From Kribbella antibiotica (lineage in GTDB: Bacteria; Actinomycetota; Actinomycetes; Propionibacteriales; Kribbellaceae), in assembly GCF_004349055.1 (NCBI RefSeq), contig NZ_SMKX01000018.1, positions 1 through 64,000 of the forward strand: a stretch of DNA of 64,000 nt. The letters are read 5' to 3'. The notes under the pieces were generated by a model. It was not told where the DNA came from and ran no database searches. It saw only the letters and a program-made list of their open reading frames with translations. Position 1 is the first letter of the stretch; every line of letters starts with the position of its first letter. Positions 17,515 to 26,054 of the stretch are shown here, in pieces. The translations under genes were made by a program, and so were the position numbers.

Positions 17515-19425
17515 TCAGCTGCCGAAGGGCATCCGGTACGACGGAGGCTGGGATCGCAGGTCGAGCCGCAAGGTCAGGCGAACCCTGGTCGACGGCGGCA
17601 GTTCGACGCCGAGCCAGGGGCCATCGCCCTGGATGAGCTGCGAGGTCACCGCAGGTTGCTGGTGTCCGTAGTCGTAGAGGTCGCCGAGCCAGCTCGAGTC
17701 CGTGCAGGCGGTGTACTGCACCGACCGGATGGAGTGCTCCGCGAACGCTCCGGCCTGCAGGACAAGGGAACGCGCAGCTTCGGGATCGAGGTTGATCAGT
17801 TCGATCGTGGTCGCCTCGGGGTCGATCGAGGAGACCAGCGCTGCTACCGAAGGCGGCAAACCGGGCCGATGGGCGTGAGCGTCGTAGTACCGGATCCGTG
17901 CTTGCTGCAGGCCGCCGTTGTAGATGACCTGCGGTCCGCCCCACGTGAGCTGCACCAGCGCCTCGGTGACCACGGGGTTCGATTGCTGCCAGAGGTGGAT
18001 GTCGGCCTCGGCGACGTCTTCGTGGCGATACCGCTCCATCCGGGCCAGGCGGTGCCGGACCTGAGCCTGTGCGGCGGCCAGGATCTGCTCCGGGTACGTC
18101 GGGTTGTCGCCGGCGAGGAAGGCGAGCCAGGGCTCTTCGTGCCCGGCTTCTTCCTTGGTACGGAACGGCCGTACGACGCGCCAGTCGTGGCCGCTGGAAG
18201 TTCGCAGCGTTTCGAGGCGCTCTCGGTCAACGGCGCCGGCGGAGTGATGCCACAGAGCGGCCGGAACCGCCAACATCATCGGGTTGTAGTCGAACCAGCC
18301 GCGATCGTCGTACCGGAACGGCACGTGCCAGGTGGGGGTGTCGACATCCTCGGCCAGCTGGACAGTCCAGCGGGATCGGAGACTCGAGTCGGCCTCGGTG
18401 AACGCGATGGTCTTCCCGCGGCGAATCACCTCGTCGAGGGCGGGCCGGACCAGGTCGAGGAAGGACTCGTCACCGGTTGCCGCGACCGCAGCCAGCGCCG
18501 CGACGGTTGCGGCCTGGCCGACGCTGTACCAGCCGTGCGGCCAGGACCAGCCGTAGTGGCCGCCGTACCAGCGTCCCTCCAGAAGTCCGCCGACAGTCCC
18601 GTCCGGAGCGACGTTGTCGGGGATGATGCCGCCGTTCCCGACAGCTCGCTCGCGCCAGGCGCCGACGTACTCGGCGATCCAGCTGCGGTATCGCTGCTCC
18701 CCGGTGAGCAGCAACGCGTTGAGCACTAGACCGGAGGCCGCCAGATTGACCGCGGTGTCCCCCACCGCCATCCGCCGCCGCATCTCGGCACCGAGCCGCG
18801 GATCCTGGTCCCGGTCCGGTTCGCCCGAGCCGGGCGGCAGCGCCCACTCCAGCGGAAAGCCATACAGCTGGGCTTCCTGGGGTAGCCAAGGGTAGGACTT
18901 ATCGTCGAACAGACCTTCCCGCTGCGGATCGCTGCCGTTGTGCGGCCGGCGGATGATTCTGCGGTCGGGGTCGTAGTTGCCGTGCGCAGGATCGACGTAG
19001 AGCTCCGCGAACCGCAGCGCCCGGTCCGCCCAGCGATCAGGCGCCGCCATACACAGGAAGTAGAAGAGCAACAGGCTCTCGCCCTGGTGGAACCAGTCGT
19101 AACCGCGCTCGTATTCGCCGTGCAGCAGGCCGAGTTCGGTGAGCTGCTGAGTCACGCCCATCCAATGCCGTTCGGAGGCGGGGAGCAGGTCATCAGCCCC
19201 GCCGAGCAGATAGAGCTGCGGCCAGTTGAAGAACGTCTCGTAGAAGTCGTCGACGCCGTCGCGCGAGGTGAGCTGGTCCCGGTAGTTCAGCCGGCCGTCG
19301 GGCCCGGTGAAGTCGCACTCGAAACGGCGCCAGGCCTGGTCCAGCAGATCGAACAGCCCGCGTTGGGCAATCGCCCAGTACGGCGGCTCAAGCAAGGGCA
19401 CCGAGGCGGTGATGGTGGGATACAT
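17515..19425 (-). CDS. Uncharacterised large cytoplasmic protein, alpha/alpha-toroid-like
   Basis: Product of 636 residues without a signal peptide. I do not recognise a named family. The body (about 20-480) is rich in paired helices with aromatic, acidic and glycine residues at the ends (YETFFNWPQLYLLGG, YDWFHQGESLLLFYF, GWSWPHGWYSVGQAATVAALAAVAATGD), as in (alpha/alpha)6 glycosidases and lyases; the last 120 residues look beta-rich. An intracellular hydrolase or lyase acting on imported oligosaccharides would fit, since the next genes secrete a beta-helix enzyme and an esterase. The start at 19425 is preferred because GGAGGG lies seven bases upstream; in-frame ATGs at 19455 and 19464 lack ribosome sites. 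It is divergent from a GntR regulator, which is its likely controller. Confidence 0.6.
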   Translation of the reverse strand: MYPTITASVPLLEPPYWAIAQRGLFDLLDQAWRRFECDFTGPDGRLNYRDQLTSRDGVDDFYETFFNWPQLYLLGGADDLLPASERHWMGVTQQLTELGLLHGEYERGYDWFHQGESLLLFYFLCMAAPDRWADRALRFAELYVDPAHGNYDPDRRIIRRPHNGSDPQREGLFDDKSYPWLPQEAQLYGFPLEWALPPGSGEPDRDQDPRLGAEMRRRMAVGDTAVNLAASGLVLNALLLTGEQRYRSWIAEYVGAWRERAVGNGGIIPDNVAPDGTVGGLLEGRWYGGHYGWSWPHGWYSVGQAATVAALAAVAATGDESFLDLVRPALDEVIRRGKTIAFTEADSSLRSRWTVQLAEDVDTPTWHVPFRYDDRGWFDYNPMMLAVPAALWHHSAGAVDRERLETLRTSSGHDWRVVRPFRTKEEAGHEEPWLAFLAGDNPTYPEQILAAAQAQVRHRLARMERYRHEDVAEADIHLWQQSNPVVTEALVQLTWGGPQVIYNGGLQQARIRYYDAHAHRPGLPPSVAALVSSIDPEATTIELINLDPEAARSLVLQAGAFAEHSIRSVQYTACTDSSWLGDLYDYGHQQPAVTSQLIQGDGPWLGVELPPSTRVRLTLRLDLRSQPPSYRMPFGS

Positions 19426-19495
19426 CCGACGCCCTCCCGAATGTGTCGTACTCATTCGAGCCATGACAGCCTGCGAATCACGCGCAGTCAAGTGG

Positions 19496-19530
19496 ATGAG
19501 ACTGACTGATCTGGGCGCGCGCTGTATTCT
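19496..19530 (+). promoter_or_regulatory. Candidate promoter and operator of the GntR gene
   Basis: CTGACT (19502-19507) and TATTCT (19525-19530) are separated by 17 bases, a fair housekeeping-type promoter. ATGAGACTGA (19496-19505), the inverse of the TCAGTCTCAT core found at 9804-9813, overlaps the -35 box, the place expected for an autoregulatory operator. Confidence 0.5.
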
Positions 19531-19569
19531 CGGGAGCGGCGACGGTCGCCGCGGGGATGGAGGCAGCAG

Positions 19570-20304
19570 GTGGACAGCGTGTCCGTTTCGGCCGGCGCAT
19601 ACCGGCCGGGGTACGAGCTCGTGGCCGAGCAGATCCTGCAACTCATCGCGGAGCTCGGCCTACACCCCGGTGACCGAATGCCCACCGAGAACGAGCTGGC
19701 CACTCAACTGGGCTCCAGCCGCACCATGGTGCGGGAAGCGGTCAAGATTCTCTCCGCGATCGGCCGCGTCCGGGCTCACAAGGGCCGCGGGCTCTACGTC
19801 GCGGACGACGACGGAATGCTGGGCTCGGGCCGGTGGGGCGGCTTCTTCCATCCGACCGACCTCGATCACGTCTACATGCTGTTCGAGTTCCGCCGCGTCC
19901 AGGAGACCGCGGCCAGCCGGCTCGCAGCGACCCATGCGACCCCCGCTGAGCTACGAGCCATCGAGGCCGCCGGCGAAACGTGCCGGCAGGGCTATCTGAC
20001 CGAACAGGTCGCCGTGTTCGATCGCGGCGACGACGACTTCCACCTCGGAATCGCCACCGCGTCGCACAACCACTTCCTGGTCGCCTCAGTCCGCGAGGCC
20101 CGCCGCCTGCAACGACAATCCAGCGTCATCGGCCTGCACGGCACTGTCGGCGGTCACGCCACCGAGGCCGTCGAGGAGCACGCCGCCATCTACCAGGCGA
20201 TCCGCGACGGCGACCCGGACGCAGCAGCCCACGCCACCGCCGTCCACCTGGACAACACCCTCGAAGACTACCGCCGACAGATCCAGCGCCGAGTCTTCGG
20301 CTGA
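19570..20304 (+). CDS. GntR/FadR-family transcriptional regulator
   Basis: Product of 244 residues. An N-terminal winged helix (about 12-80; YELVAEQILQLIAELGLHPGDRMPTE, then LGSSRTMVREAVKILSAIGRVRAHKGRG) is typical of GntR, and the C-terminal all-helical domain (about 100-235) is FadR/FCD type, with acidic and histidine residues (DDDFHLGIA, EEHAAIYQAIRDGD) that usually hold a metal and an organic-acid ligand. The start is GTG at 19570 with GGAGG six bases before it. The gene is divergent from the large cytoplasmic protein and beta-helix/esterase genes; repeats in both intergenic regions suggest it controls these and possibly the xylanase/GH5 region. The ligand, perhaps a sugar acid, is a guess. 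Confidence 0.9.
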   Translation: MDSVSVSAGAYRPGYELVAEQILQLIAELGLHPGDRMPTENELATQLGSSRTMVREAVKILSAIGRVRAHKGRGLYVADDDGMLGSGRWGGFFHPTDLDHVYMLFEFRRVQETAASRLAATHATPAELRAIEAAGETCRQGYLTEQVAVFDRGDDDFHLGIATASHNHFLVASVREARRLQRQSSVIGLHGTVGGHATEAVEEHAAIYQAIRDGDPDAAAHATAVHLDNTLEDYRRQIQRRVFG

Positions 20305-20414
20305 CAGCACCACCCTTCGATCCCGGAGTCCGGTTGCGCAGCCTTCAACAGCACCCGATCCCACACAGTTGCCTCCAGCAACCGTTTTGCGGATGGCTCC
20401 GGTGCCGGGCCGAG

Positions 20415-20993
20415 TCAGCGGCCGGTCGGCAGGAGCCTGTCGACGCCGAACTCGAGACGTTCGGCGAAGTCTTGACTCGCGAGCGCTGACGCGACGCGCC
20501 GGAGCGCCGGGCGATCGCCGACCTCGAGGTCGGCGGTCGATCGGTCTGGCAGCGCCTGCTCCTCTTGCACCAGTCCGAGGGTGAAGTAGACGATGCTCCA
20601 GCAGGTCCAGGCCGCCTCCTGCTCAGGCACGCCGCCGTCGAGGATCGCTCCGACCAGCGCCTCGGCAAAGTCGAGAGTTGCCGGTTCGGCGGCGTAGGTG
20701 CCGGCGACGAGCGCGGCCCCGTCCCGGTGCGCCAGCAAGGCTGATCGGTAGCGCCGCACCAACTCTGCCGCCCGCTCCCGCCAGGCAACCGGAAGATCCG
20801 CGAGCAACACCTCGGCGACGATCGCGTCCGCCATCAAGTCGATCAGGCGCGCCTTGGTCTTGACGTGCCACAGCACGGTATTCATCCGGATCCCCAGGCG
20901 GTCGGCGATCGCGCGCATCGACACCGCGGCCAGGCCGTCGGCGTCCAGCACCTCGAGTGCGGTCCGCACCACATCTTCTTGACTCTTGGTCAT
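20415..20993 (-). CDS. TetR-family repressor
   Basis: Product of 192 residues. The N-terminal helix-turn-helix (about 1-50) reads AVSMRAIADRLGIRMNTVLWHVKTKARLIDLM, the TetR/AcrR pattern; the C-terminal part resembles the tetracycline-repressor-like ligand domain. It is divergent from an FAD monooxygenase 51 bp away. Two copies of a palindromic operator lie between them, one covering this gene's own start codon, so it very probably represses itself and the monooxygenase until an aromatic or drug-like ligand binds. The ligand is not known. Confidence 0.88.
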   Translation of the reverse strand: MTKSQEDVVRTALEVLDADGLAAVSMRAIADRLGIRMNTVLWHVKTKARLIDLMADAIVAEVLLADLPVAWRERAAELVRRYRSALLAHRDGAALVAGTYAAEPATLDFAEALVGAILDGGVPEQEAAWTCWSIVYFTLGLVQEEQALPDRSTADLEVGDRPALRRVASALASQDFAERLEFGVDRLLPTGR

Positions 20994-21038
20994 TGACCTA
21001 GTGTAGTTCAGAGCGAAGCATTGGTCAGTGACCTAGGA
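20986..21038. promoter_or_regulatory. Paired TetR operators in the tetR/monooxygenase intergenic region
   Basis: TTGGTCATTGACCTAG (20986-21001) and TTGGTCAGTGACCTAG (21021-21036) differ at one base and are 35 bp apart. Each is centred on GGTCA-n-TGACC. The first covers the ATG of the TetR gene, the second ends at the AGGAGG site of the monooxygenase. Confidence 0.85.
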
Positions 21039-21044
21039 GGAATC

Positions 21045-22295
21045 ATGGTGGATGTAGTTGTCGTCGGAGCCGGACCGGTCGGCCTGTGGCTTGCCGCAGA
21101 GCTGCGGCTCGGTGGGGCATCGGTCACCGTGCTGGAGGCACGACGCGAACGGGACCCGCACTCGAAAGCGCTCACGATCCATCCCCGCGTCCTCGAAATC
21201 CTCGACTGCCGCGGCTCCGCGGACCCGTTCCTGGCCGAAGGACTGCGAATCCCCAGTGGGCATTTCGCCGCACTGCCGGACCGGCTTGATTTCTCGGTCC
21301 TGGAGACGCCGTACCCCTTCACCTTGGCCCTTCTCCAAGCCCGCACCGAGGAACTCTTCGAGGCCCGCGCCCTGGAGCTCGGTGCCGTCGTACGGCGCGG
21401 CTGCCAGGTTGCCGGACTCACCGACGACGGCGTCGAACTGACCGATGGAAGCGTGGTCACCGGCCGCTTCGTCGTCGGCTGCGACGGAGCACGCAGCACC
21501 ATCCGGACAGCTGCCGGAATCGCCTTCCCCGGGACCGACACGAGCACGTGGGGCTGGCTGGGCGACGTCGTACTGGATGCACCACCCGCGAACGGCATCG
21601 CGAGTTTCGCCGGCCTCGACGGCGGTCTGATGATCGTCCCGCTACCAGGCGGCGTGCACCGGCTGGTCGGTGGAGACCCACAGACGGACCAGCCTCAGTG
21701 GCCAGGAGAACTCACCCTCGACGAACTACGCGCGACAGTACGCCGAATCGCAGGCACCGATTTCGGCATGCGCGACCCGATCTGGCTGTCCCGCTTCGGC
21801 AATGCGAGCCGGCAAGCCGCCACCTACCGCGCAGGCAATGTGCTCCTGGCCGGTGACGCAGCCCACCGGCATTTCCCCGCCGGCGGCGTCGGCATGAACG
21901 TCGGCATCCAAGACGCGCACAACCTCGGCTGGAAACTGGCAGCGGTCGTCACCGGCCGAGCCGACGACGCCCTGCTCGACACCTACCACGCCGAGCGCCA
22001 TCCGATCGGCGCAGAACTCCTCGACCACACTGGCGCCCAGACCTCCCTCTTCAACGCCTACACCTCAGACCTCCAAGCCATGCGAGCCGTCCTGAGCAAT
22101 TTGATCGCCACTGTCCCGGATCTGTCGCGCGAACTAGCCGAGCGGCTCTCCGGACTCAGCGTCACCTACGCAACCGGCAAACGGGTCCCCAACCACACCT
22201 TGCCAAGCGGCGAAACACTCTTCGACAGCCTGCGCACCGGCCGTCACGTCCCAACCGAAGCAGGCCTAGTCCGCCCAGACGGCCACCTCGCCTAG
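21045..22295 (+). CDS. FAD-dependent aromatic monooxygenase (PheA/TfdB, rifampicin-monooxygenase type)
   Basis: Product of 416 residues. The dinucleotide-binding motif VVVVGAGPVGLWLAAELRL opens the protein, GCDGARSTIR is the DG motif (about 147), and GDAAHRHFPAGGVGMNVGIQ is the GD/FAD-ribityl motif (about 270). This group A flavoprotein family hydroxylates phenols, polyketides and some antibiotics with NADPH and oxygen. The start at 21045 follows AGGAGGAATC; an upstream TTG in frame lies inside the operator and is rejected. It ends at VRPDGHLA, where family members usually continue for some 30-70 residues, so it is slightly short but keeps all cofactor motifs. It is controlled by the divergent TetR protein. 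Confidence 0.88.
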   Translation: MVDVVVVGAGPVGLWLAAELRLGGASVTVLEARRERDPHSKALTIHPRVLEILDCRGSADPFLAEGLRIPSGHFAALPDRLDFSVLETPYPFTLALLQARTEELFEARALELGAVVRRGCQVAGLTDDGVELTDGSVVTGRFVVGCDGARSTIRTAAGIAFPGTDTSTWGWLGDVVLDAPPANGIASFAGLDGGLMIVPLPGGVHRLVGGDPQTDQPQWPGELTLDELRATVRRIAGTDFGMRDPIWLSRFGNASRQAATYRAGNVLLAGDAAHRHFPAGGVGMNVGIQDAHNLGWKLAAVVTGRADDALLDTYHAERHPIGAELLDHTGAQTSLFNAYTSDLQAMRAVLSNLIATVPDLSRELAERLSGLSVTYATGKRVPNHTLPSGETLFDSLRTGRHVPTEAGLVRPDGHLA

Positions 22296-22342
22296 CCGAC
22301 CGCATGCAAGTAACCGCGTGTGCAGCACAGCCAGAATGACCA

Positions 22343-22371
22343 GCGGCCCGGTTCTCGAGGAACCGGGCCGC
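22343..22371. terminator. Bidirectional terminator
   Basis: GCGGCCCGGTTC (22343-22354) pairs perfectly with GAACCGGGCCGC (22360-22371) around a five-base loop. It lies between the convergent monooxygenase and PadR remnant. Confidence 0.78.
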
Positions 22372-22389
22372 CGTGGTACTGCAGGTGGG

Positions 22390-22761
22390 CTACTTCTCGT
22401 AGTGGTAGCGGGCCGCCAGGACTACCAGGTAGTCACCGTCGACCAGAAAGACGAGTCGATGTTCAGCCACCTCGGGCAGGTGGGAGAGAGAGGCCAGGAC
22501 GATGAAGAACCGGGTGAAGTCGGTGATCTCATGCTCGGCGGGCTTACGCAGCCGCTGGAGCATCTCAGCCCGTCCGACCGCGGTCAGGCTGAGCACGTAG
22601 CGGGCCGCCCCCGCGGCCGGGTCGGCGTACCGCTCGATCAAACCCGCCTTGGCCAGGCGATTGATCGCCGGATACAGGCTGCCCTCACTGACCGGCCGCG
22701 CATAGCCGACCAGCTGCGAGATGCGGCGGCGCAACTCGTGTCCAGGCAGGGGTCCACCGAG
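22390..22761 (-). pseudogene. PadR-family regulator, 5'-truncated remnant
   Basis: The frame reads GGPLPGHELRRRISQLVG, then SEGSLYPAINRLAKAGLIERY, the core of a PadR winged helix, followed by a PadR-like helical tail ending AARYHYEK. The normal N-terminal 10-15 residues are absent: upstream in the same frame a TGA occurs at 22762-22764 and there is no credible start codon or ribosome site. The break falls where a plus-strand SnoaL-like fragment begins, so the two were probably joined by a deletion. A product from an internal TTG would lack half of the first helix. Confidence 0.7.
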
Positions 22762-22868
22762 TCAGTGAGGAACCGTTTCGTCGAGTTCATCAACACGGGC
22801 ACCGCGGACCTCACCCGCGAGGTCATCTCTCCGGACGCGGTGTTCCACGCGCCGAGCCACCATCCCCG
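22753..22868 (+). pseudogene. SnoaL-like/ester-cyclase remnant
   Basis: The plus frame gives STESVRNRFVEFINTG, followed by TADLTREVISPDAVFHAP, the first 35 residues of a SnoaL-like (NTF2-fold) protein. There is no start codon (the position expected for ATG reads GGG) and after FHAP the match ends; a neighbouring frame gives PDLKKILAKTKQG then a stop, consistent with a frameshift. The fragment abuts the truncated PadR gene on the other strand. Confidence 0.5.
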
Positions 22869-22910
22869 ACCTGAAGAAGATCCTGGCAAAGACGAAGCAG
22901 GGCTGACCAC

Positions 22911-23027
22911 TCCGACGTCCTCGTCGTGGAACAGATCCAGGGTGCCGACACCGATCCAGGCGGACGGCAACCCGGAGAGATCCTCGCGGCTGGCCACGGC
23001 GAAGTACGGTACGACAATCGACTTGCC
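22911..23027 (-). pseudogene. Alpha/beta hydrolase (HSL-type esterase) remnant
   Basis: The minus frame reads VVPYFAVASREDLSGLPSAW then IGVGTLDLFHDEDV, the segment of hormone-sensitive-lipase-type esterases that carries the catalytic Asp (DLFHDED). The frame is closed by a stop at 23028-23030 and loses similarity after DEDV. About 39 codons survive of an expected 300. The stretch 23031-23218 between this and the serine hydrolase has no other feature I can support. Confidence 0.55.
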
Positions 23028-23218
23028 CTAGGCACGTCGTTCGACTGGCGTAACGAGTTCGGCGAGCAGTGGGAGGTTTCAGGTTCCATGGAAGTGCGCT
23101 ATTCGCGGCATGTCGCTGCGCTCCTTCCGGCCACAGTGGTGGCCGCCCGCAGGCGCCTGCCTGCGACGTCGCCTGGGCTGCAAGCCACCTCCCAACAGAA
23201 CGTCGGAAGGACGACCCC

Positions 23219-24253
23219 GTGACCCGACCGGACACCCAGCAACTGCGGGTCGCCCTTGAGGCCCTGGTCACCGACCGCGTGACTCCCGGCTATGCAGCAA
23301 TGCTCCGGACGGGCGGGGAAACCGTCGAGCTGTTTGGCGGCACGCTCGACGACGAGGCCGGCTCCGCAGCCCCCGACCGAGACACGGTCTACGACATCGC
23401 CTCCCTCACCAAGGTCGTCGCGACCTGGGGGGTGATGGGACGGCTGGTCGCCGACGGGTCGGTGCGACTCCAGGACCCGGTCTCACGCTTCTTCCCCAAC
23501 GTCCGCCCGGGGTGGGCCAAGCACACTCTGGCCGACCTCCTGCTCCACCGGACGCAGCTACCGACGGCCACGTGGCTCTCGCAGTACGGCGAGGAGCCGG
23601 GAGCGATCCGCACTGGGGTGCTCTCGGCCGAGCCGGTGGACCGTCCGTCCGTGCCGGCTCAGTACCTCAACCGGGGTTACATCGTGCTCGGCTGGGTGGT
23701 CGAGAACGTCGTCGGTGAGCCGTTCGACCAAGTCGTCGCGCGCGAGTGGTGGGGTCCGCTGGGGCTCGGAGACACCCACTTCAACCCGCTCGACGCGGGC
23801 GTCCCCACACGGCGGATCGCTCCCACAGAGCACATAGGCGGCGAGGTCGGCCGACTGCGTGGCGTCGTCCACGACGAGAACGCCCGGTGGCTCGGTGGAG
23901 TCGCCGGCCACGCTGGAGCCTTCAGTACCTTGAGCGACCTGAGCCGGTACGCCGGTCTCGTCGTGGGCGACGATGCCTCGTTGCGGCTCGCGCCCGACTT
24001 CCTGCGTCTCTCGCAGACGCCGGTCGCGGAATGGACCGACGACAGCTACCGCGCGCTCGGCTGGTGGGTCTCCCGAGACGGTCGCCTGGTCCGCCACGAC
24101 GGATTCACCGGCACCACAATCTGCCTCGCACCGCACACCGGAGACGTTGGTGTACTACTCACCAACGCCGTCTACTTCGGTCGACGCAACCCTCGGATGT
24201 CGGCGGTACGTGGCCTGCTTTCGGCGATCATCAGTGGAGGGCACCACCCGTGA
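23219..24253 (+). CDS. Serine hydrolase, class C beta-lactamase/DD-peptidase fold
   Basis: Product of 344 residues, no signal peptide. The active-site SxxK motif is SLTK in YDIASLTKVVATWG (about 60), the second motif is YLN in AQYLNRGYIVLGW (about 147), and HDGFTGT near residue 300 is the H/KxG-type third motif. Such proteins are esterases or D-amino-acid peptidases more often than true beta-lactamases; lack of export supports a cytoplasmic esterase-like role. GTG at 23219 is chosen because AAGGA lies eight bases upstream and the family match starts there. It stands alone between decayed genes and the repeated phoX fragment. Confidence 0.85.
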   Translation: MTRPDTQQLRVALEALVTDRVTPGYAAMLRTGGETVELFGGTLDDEAGSAAPDRDTVYDIASLTKVVATWGVMGRLVADGSVRLQDPVSRFFPNVRPGWAKHTLADLLLHRTQLPTATWLSQYGEEPGAIRTGVLSAEPVDRPSVPAQYLNRGYIVLGWVVENVVGEPFDQVVAREWWGPLGLGDTHFNPLDAGVPTRRIAPTEHIGGEVGRLRGVVHDENARWLGGVAGHAGAFSTLSDLSRYAGLVVGDDASLRLAPDFLRLSQTPVAEWTDDSYRALGWWVSRDGRLVRHDGFTGTTICLAPHTGDVGVLLTNAVYFGRRNPRMSAVRGLLSAIISGGHHP

Positions 24254-24336
24254 CCCACGCAGCCGCAGACCCACCTTCCTGCTAGGTCGCGGCGCGTGCA
24301 TGCGCGCCACCCCGCCGACCCAACCCACGGCGGTGG

Positions 24337-24543
24337 TCAGCCGCCCACCGGGCCACCACCGCCGGCCCGGTGGGTAAGGCCATCCGCGCCACAGCGGCCT
24401 GCACGGGTGGGCTGCATACCTGTATTGGTTAGCGGCGGCGGCGCCAGGGGCCGGTGATGGCGTAGGTGATGCCGGGGTTGTAGACGTTGAAGAACATGGT
24501 GCGGCCGTCGGTGGAGAAGCCAGTGCCCATCATGGACTGCTCC
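24337..24543. repeat. Left copy of a ~205-bp direct repeat containing the phoX 3' end
   Basis: This stretch matches about 33970-34180 in the same orientation with scattered substitutions and small indels: the terminator hairpin, an unusual spacer (ACAGCGGCCTGCACGGGTGG in both), and the last 35 or so codons of phoX. The hairpin here (CCCACCGGGCC 24344-24354, GGCCCGGTGGG 24364-24374) is a perfect 11-bp stem; in the right copy each arm has one extra base forming a mismatch. Confidence 0.85.
24429..24543 (-). pseudogene. 3' fragment of a phoX gene
   Basis: Codes for the tail GTGFSTDGRTMFFNVYNP, then GITYAITGPWRRRR and a TAA stop, matching the C-terminus of the intact phoX at 34067 almost residue for residue. 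Upstream of this the sequence is unrelated. It cannot encode a functional phosphatase. Bases 24254-24336 hold only a short GC-rich inverted repeat (24291-24308), and 24544-24690 show no coding signal I can name. Confidence 0.85.
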
Positions 24544-24690
24544 ACAGCCGCCTCGTACGCGACCTCGCCAACCTCTATGAACCGAGGCACGCAGGAAGGA
24601 GGGCAACACCTCTGGGCACACCTGGCGGACGCGAGTAGTCCATCAGAGGCAGCGCGGAGCTTCCCGTCGGCCGCGGTATCAAAATAGCGA

Positions 24691-24720
24691 GAAGACCCCA
24701 GCCACAAGGCTGGGATCTTT
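24691..24720. terminator. Terminator after the XRE regulator
   Basis: CCCAGCC (24697-24703) pairs with GGCTGGG (24708-24714) around ACAA, with GA/TC extending the base. T-rich flanks follow on both strands (ATCTTTGTT on plus; TCTTC then ATTTT on minus). It lies just past the minus-strand regulator stop. Confidence 0.78.
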
Positions 24721-24744
24721 GTTCAGTAGCGCGACATGACCTTC

Positions 24745-25953
24745 TCAGGCAGCAACTGCGCCGACTCTCTGAGCAAGCTTCCCCAGCTCACCGCTGGTGA
24801 GTTCGCGCTGCGCCCGTCGTAACAGATGCCCTACCAACTCCTTGACGATGGCCCGCGTGCGAACCTGCTGCGGCGAACAGAGCTCGGCGCGAAGCAGGGC
24901 GGAGATGGCAGCGGAGTAGTTTCCTAGCGCGGCCAGGGCACGCGCCAGCTCCATGAAGTACCGCGACCGCCTGTCATTGGTGACGATCGACTCGGGATTG
25001 AGCGTCTTCGCCAACTCGACAACCTCGCGAGAGTTATGCAGCTCGTTGGCTATGGACATCTGCCAGACGATCACGTTCTCGCGACCAAAGCTCAGCTCAT
25101 AGGCCGAGCCATCCCCAGCGCGCCGGACAGTTTCTACGGCCTCGCGAATGTGCGCTCCAGGGTCCTTGCCTAGGGCAGCGGACGTGAGCGCAGCTTGGAG
25201 ATGAAGCATGCCGTAGAGCTCAAGTTCAGAGGGCGACGTCAGCTCGGATTGCAGTCGGTCGGCTCCACCGGCCGAGTAGCTCAACGAGGCTGTCACGGCG
25301 CCGGCCGTGCCCAGCATGACTTGAGACCGGGCGAACTCGGCGGCGGCCAAACCGCCCGGATCCCCCACCGTTTGCGCCGCCTCGGCTGTTGCCCTCGCCG
25401 CGTTCCAGGCCAGGGATGTATAACCAAGGCCCTTGGTGGCCAGGGCAGTCACGAAGGTTGCCCGGGTCAGCTCCTCGTGAGCCCGCCGCTGCGTTAGCTC
25501 ATCGCCGTCCAACGTGTGCCGATAGAGGTCATTAATCAGGTTGGGCAGTATCCCGCCGAGCGTGGCGTAGTCATTGCTCATCCGGATCTTGAGGGCCCTC
25601 TGCGCGTCGATAGCCAGACGCTCGATGGGCGCCGGATCGCCCGCTTGATCGATGTGCCCCTGGCTCATGAGCGCCGCCTCGATGCGGGGCACCGCAGCGT
25701 GGAAAGCCGCGACATCCGGATTAGCCTTGTCGTCGGCCTGGCCGGTGAGGTCGCAGACCGTGACCTGAAGTGCCTCGGCAAGGCCATACAGCACAGCCCG
25801 GTCGGTAACCGGCCGCAGGCCGCGCTCGTACTGTGCGATAGCACCTTGGGTCTTGCCGACCTTCGCACCGAGTTGCTTCTGCGTCAGGCCGCGTAGGGCG
25901 CGGTACGACTTCACCTGCTGCCCGATGAATCGCTCGTCGTCGATCTCGCGCAT
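24745..25953 (-). CDS. XRE-family regulator with TPR-like C-terminal domain
   Basis: Product of 402 residues. The first 75 residues are a helix-turn-helix of the Cro/CI type (VKSYRALRGLTQKQLGAKVG, GAIAQYERGLRPVTDRAV). The remaining 300 or so residues are helical with TPR-like pairs (AARATAEAAQTVGDPGGLAAAEFARS, SRYFMELARALAALGNYSAAISALL), as in actinomycete regulators that sense peptides or respond to development. The ATG at 25953 has GGAGG only one base upstream, an unusually short gap. It is divergent from three tiny genes and sits in the segment between the two phoX repeats. Such regulators often neighbour RiPP loci, which fits the graspetide remnant 1 kb away; the target is not shown. Confidence 0.82.
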   Translation of the reverse strand: MREIDDERFIGQQVKSYRALRGLTQKQLGAKVGKTQGAIAQYERGLRPVTDRAVLYGLAEALQVTVCDLTGQADDKANPDVAAFHAAVPRIEAALMSQGHIDQAGDPAPIERLAIDAQRALKIRMSNDYATLGGILPNLINDLYRHTLDGDELTQRRAHEELTRATFVTALATKGLGYTSLAWNAARATAEAAQTVGDPGGLAAAEFARSQVMLGTAGAVTASLSYSAGGADRLQSELTSPSELELYGMLHLQAALTSAALGKDPGAHIREAVETVRRAGDGSAYELSFGRENVIVWQMSIANELHNSREVVELAKTLNPESIVTNDRRSRYFMELARALAALGNYSAAISALLRAELCSPQQVRTRAIVKELVGHLLRRAQRELTSGELGKLAQRVGAVAA

Positions 25954-26054
25954 ACCTCCAAGGTACCCGCGTTCGATCGAGTCCGTGAGGGTTGCATTAC
26001 GGCTGGTAACCCTTTGCCCCCCACAGACGGTTAATCGTCGTTACGGTCTGTGTC

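Noticed and set aside
19426-19641. Longer N-terminus for the 636-residue protein
   Set aside because: The extension overlaps the GntR promoter and coding start, and has no ribosome site at its possible start codons.
24487-24687. A 66-codon plus-strand frame in the phoX fragment region
   Set aside because: Its first part is antisense to the phoX tail and the rest has no ribosome site or recognisable pattern.
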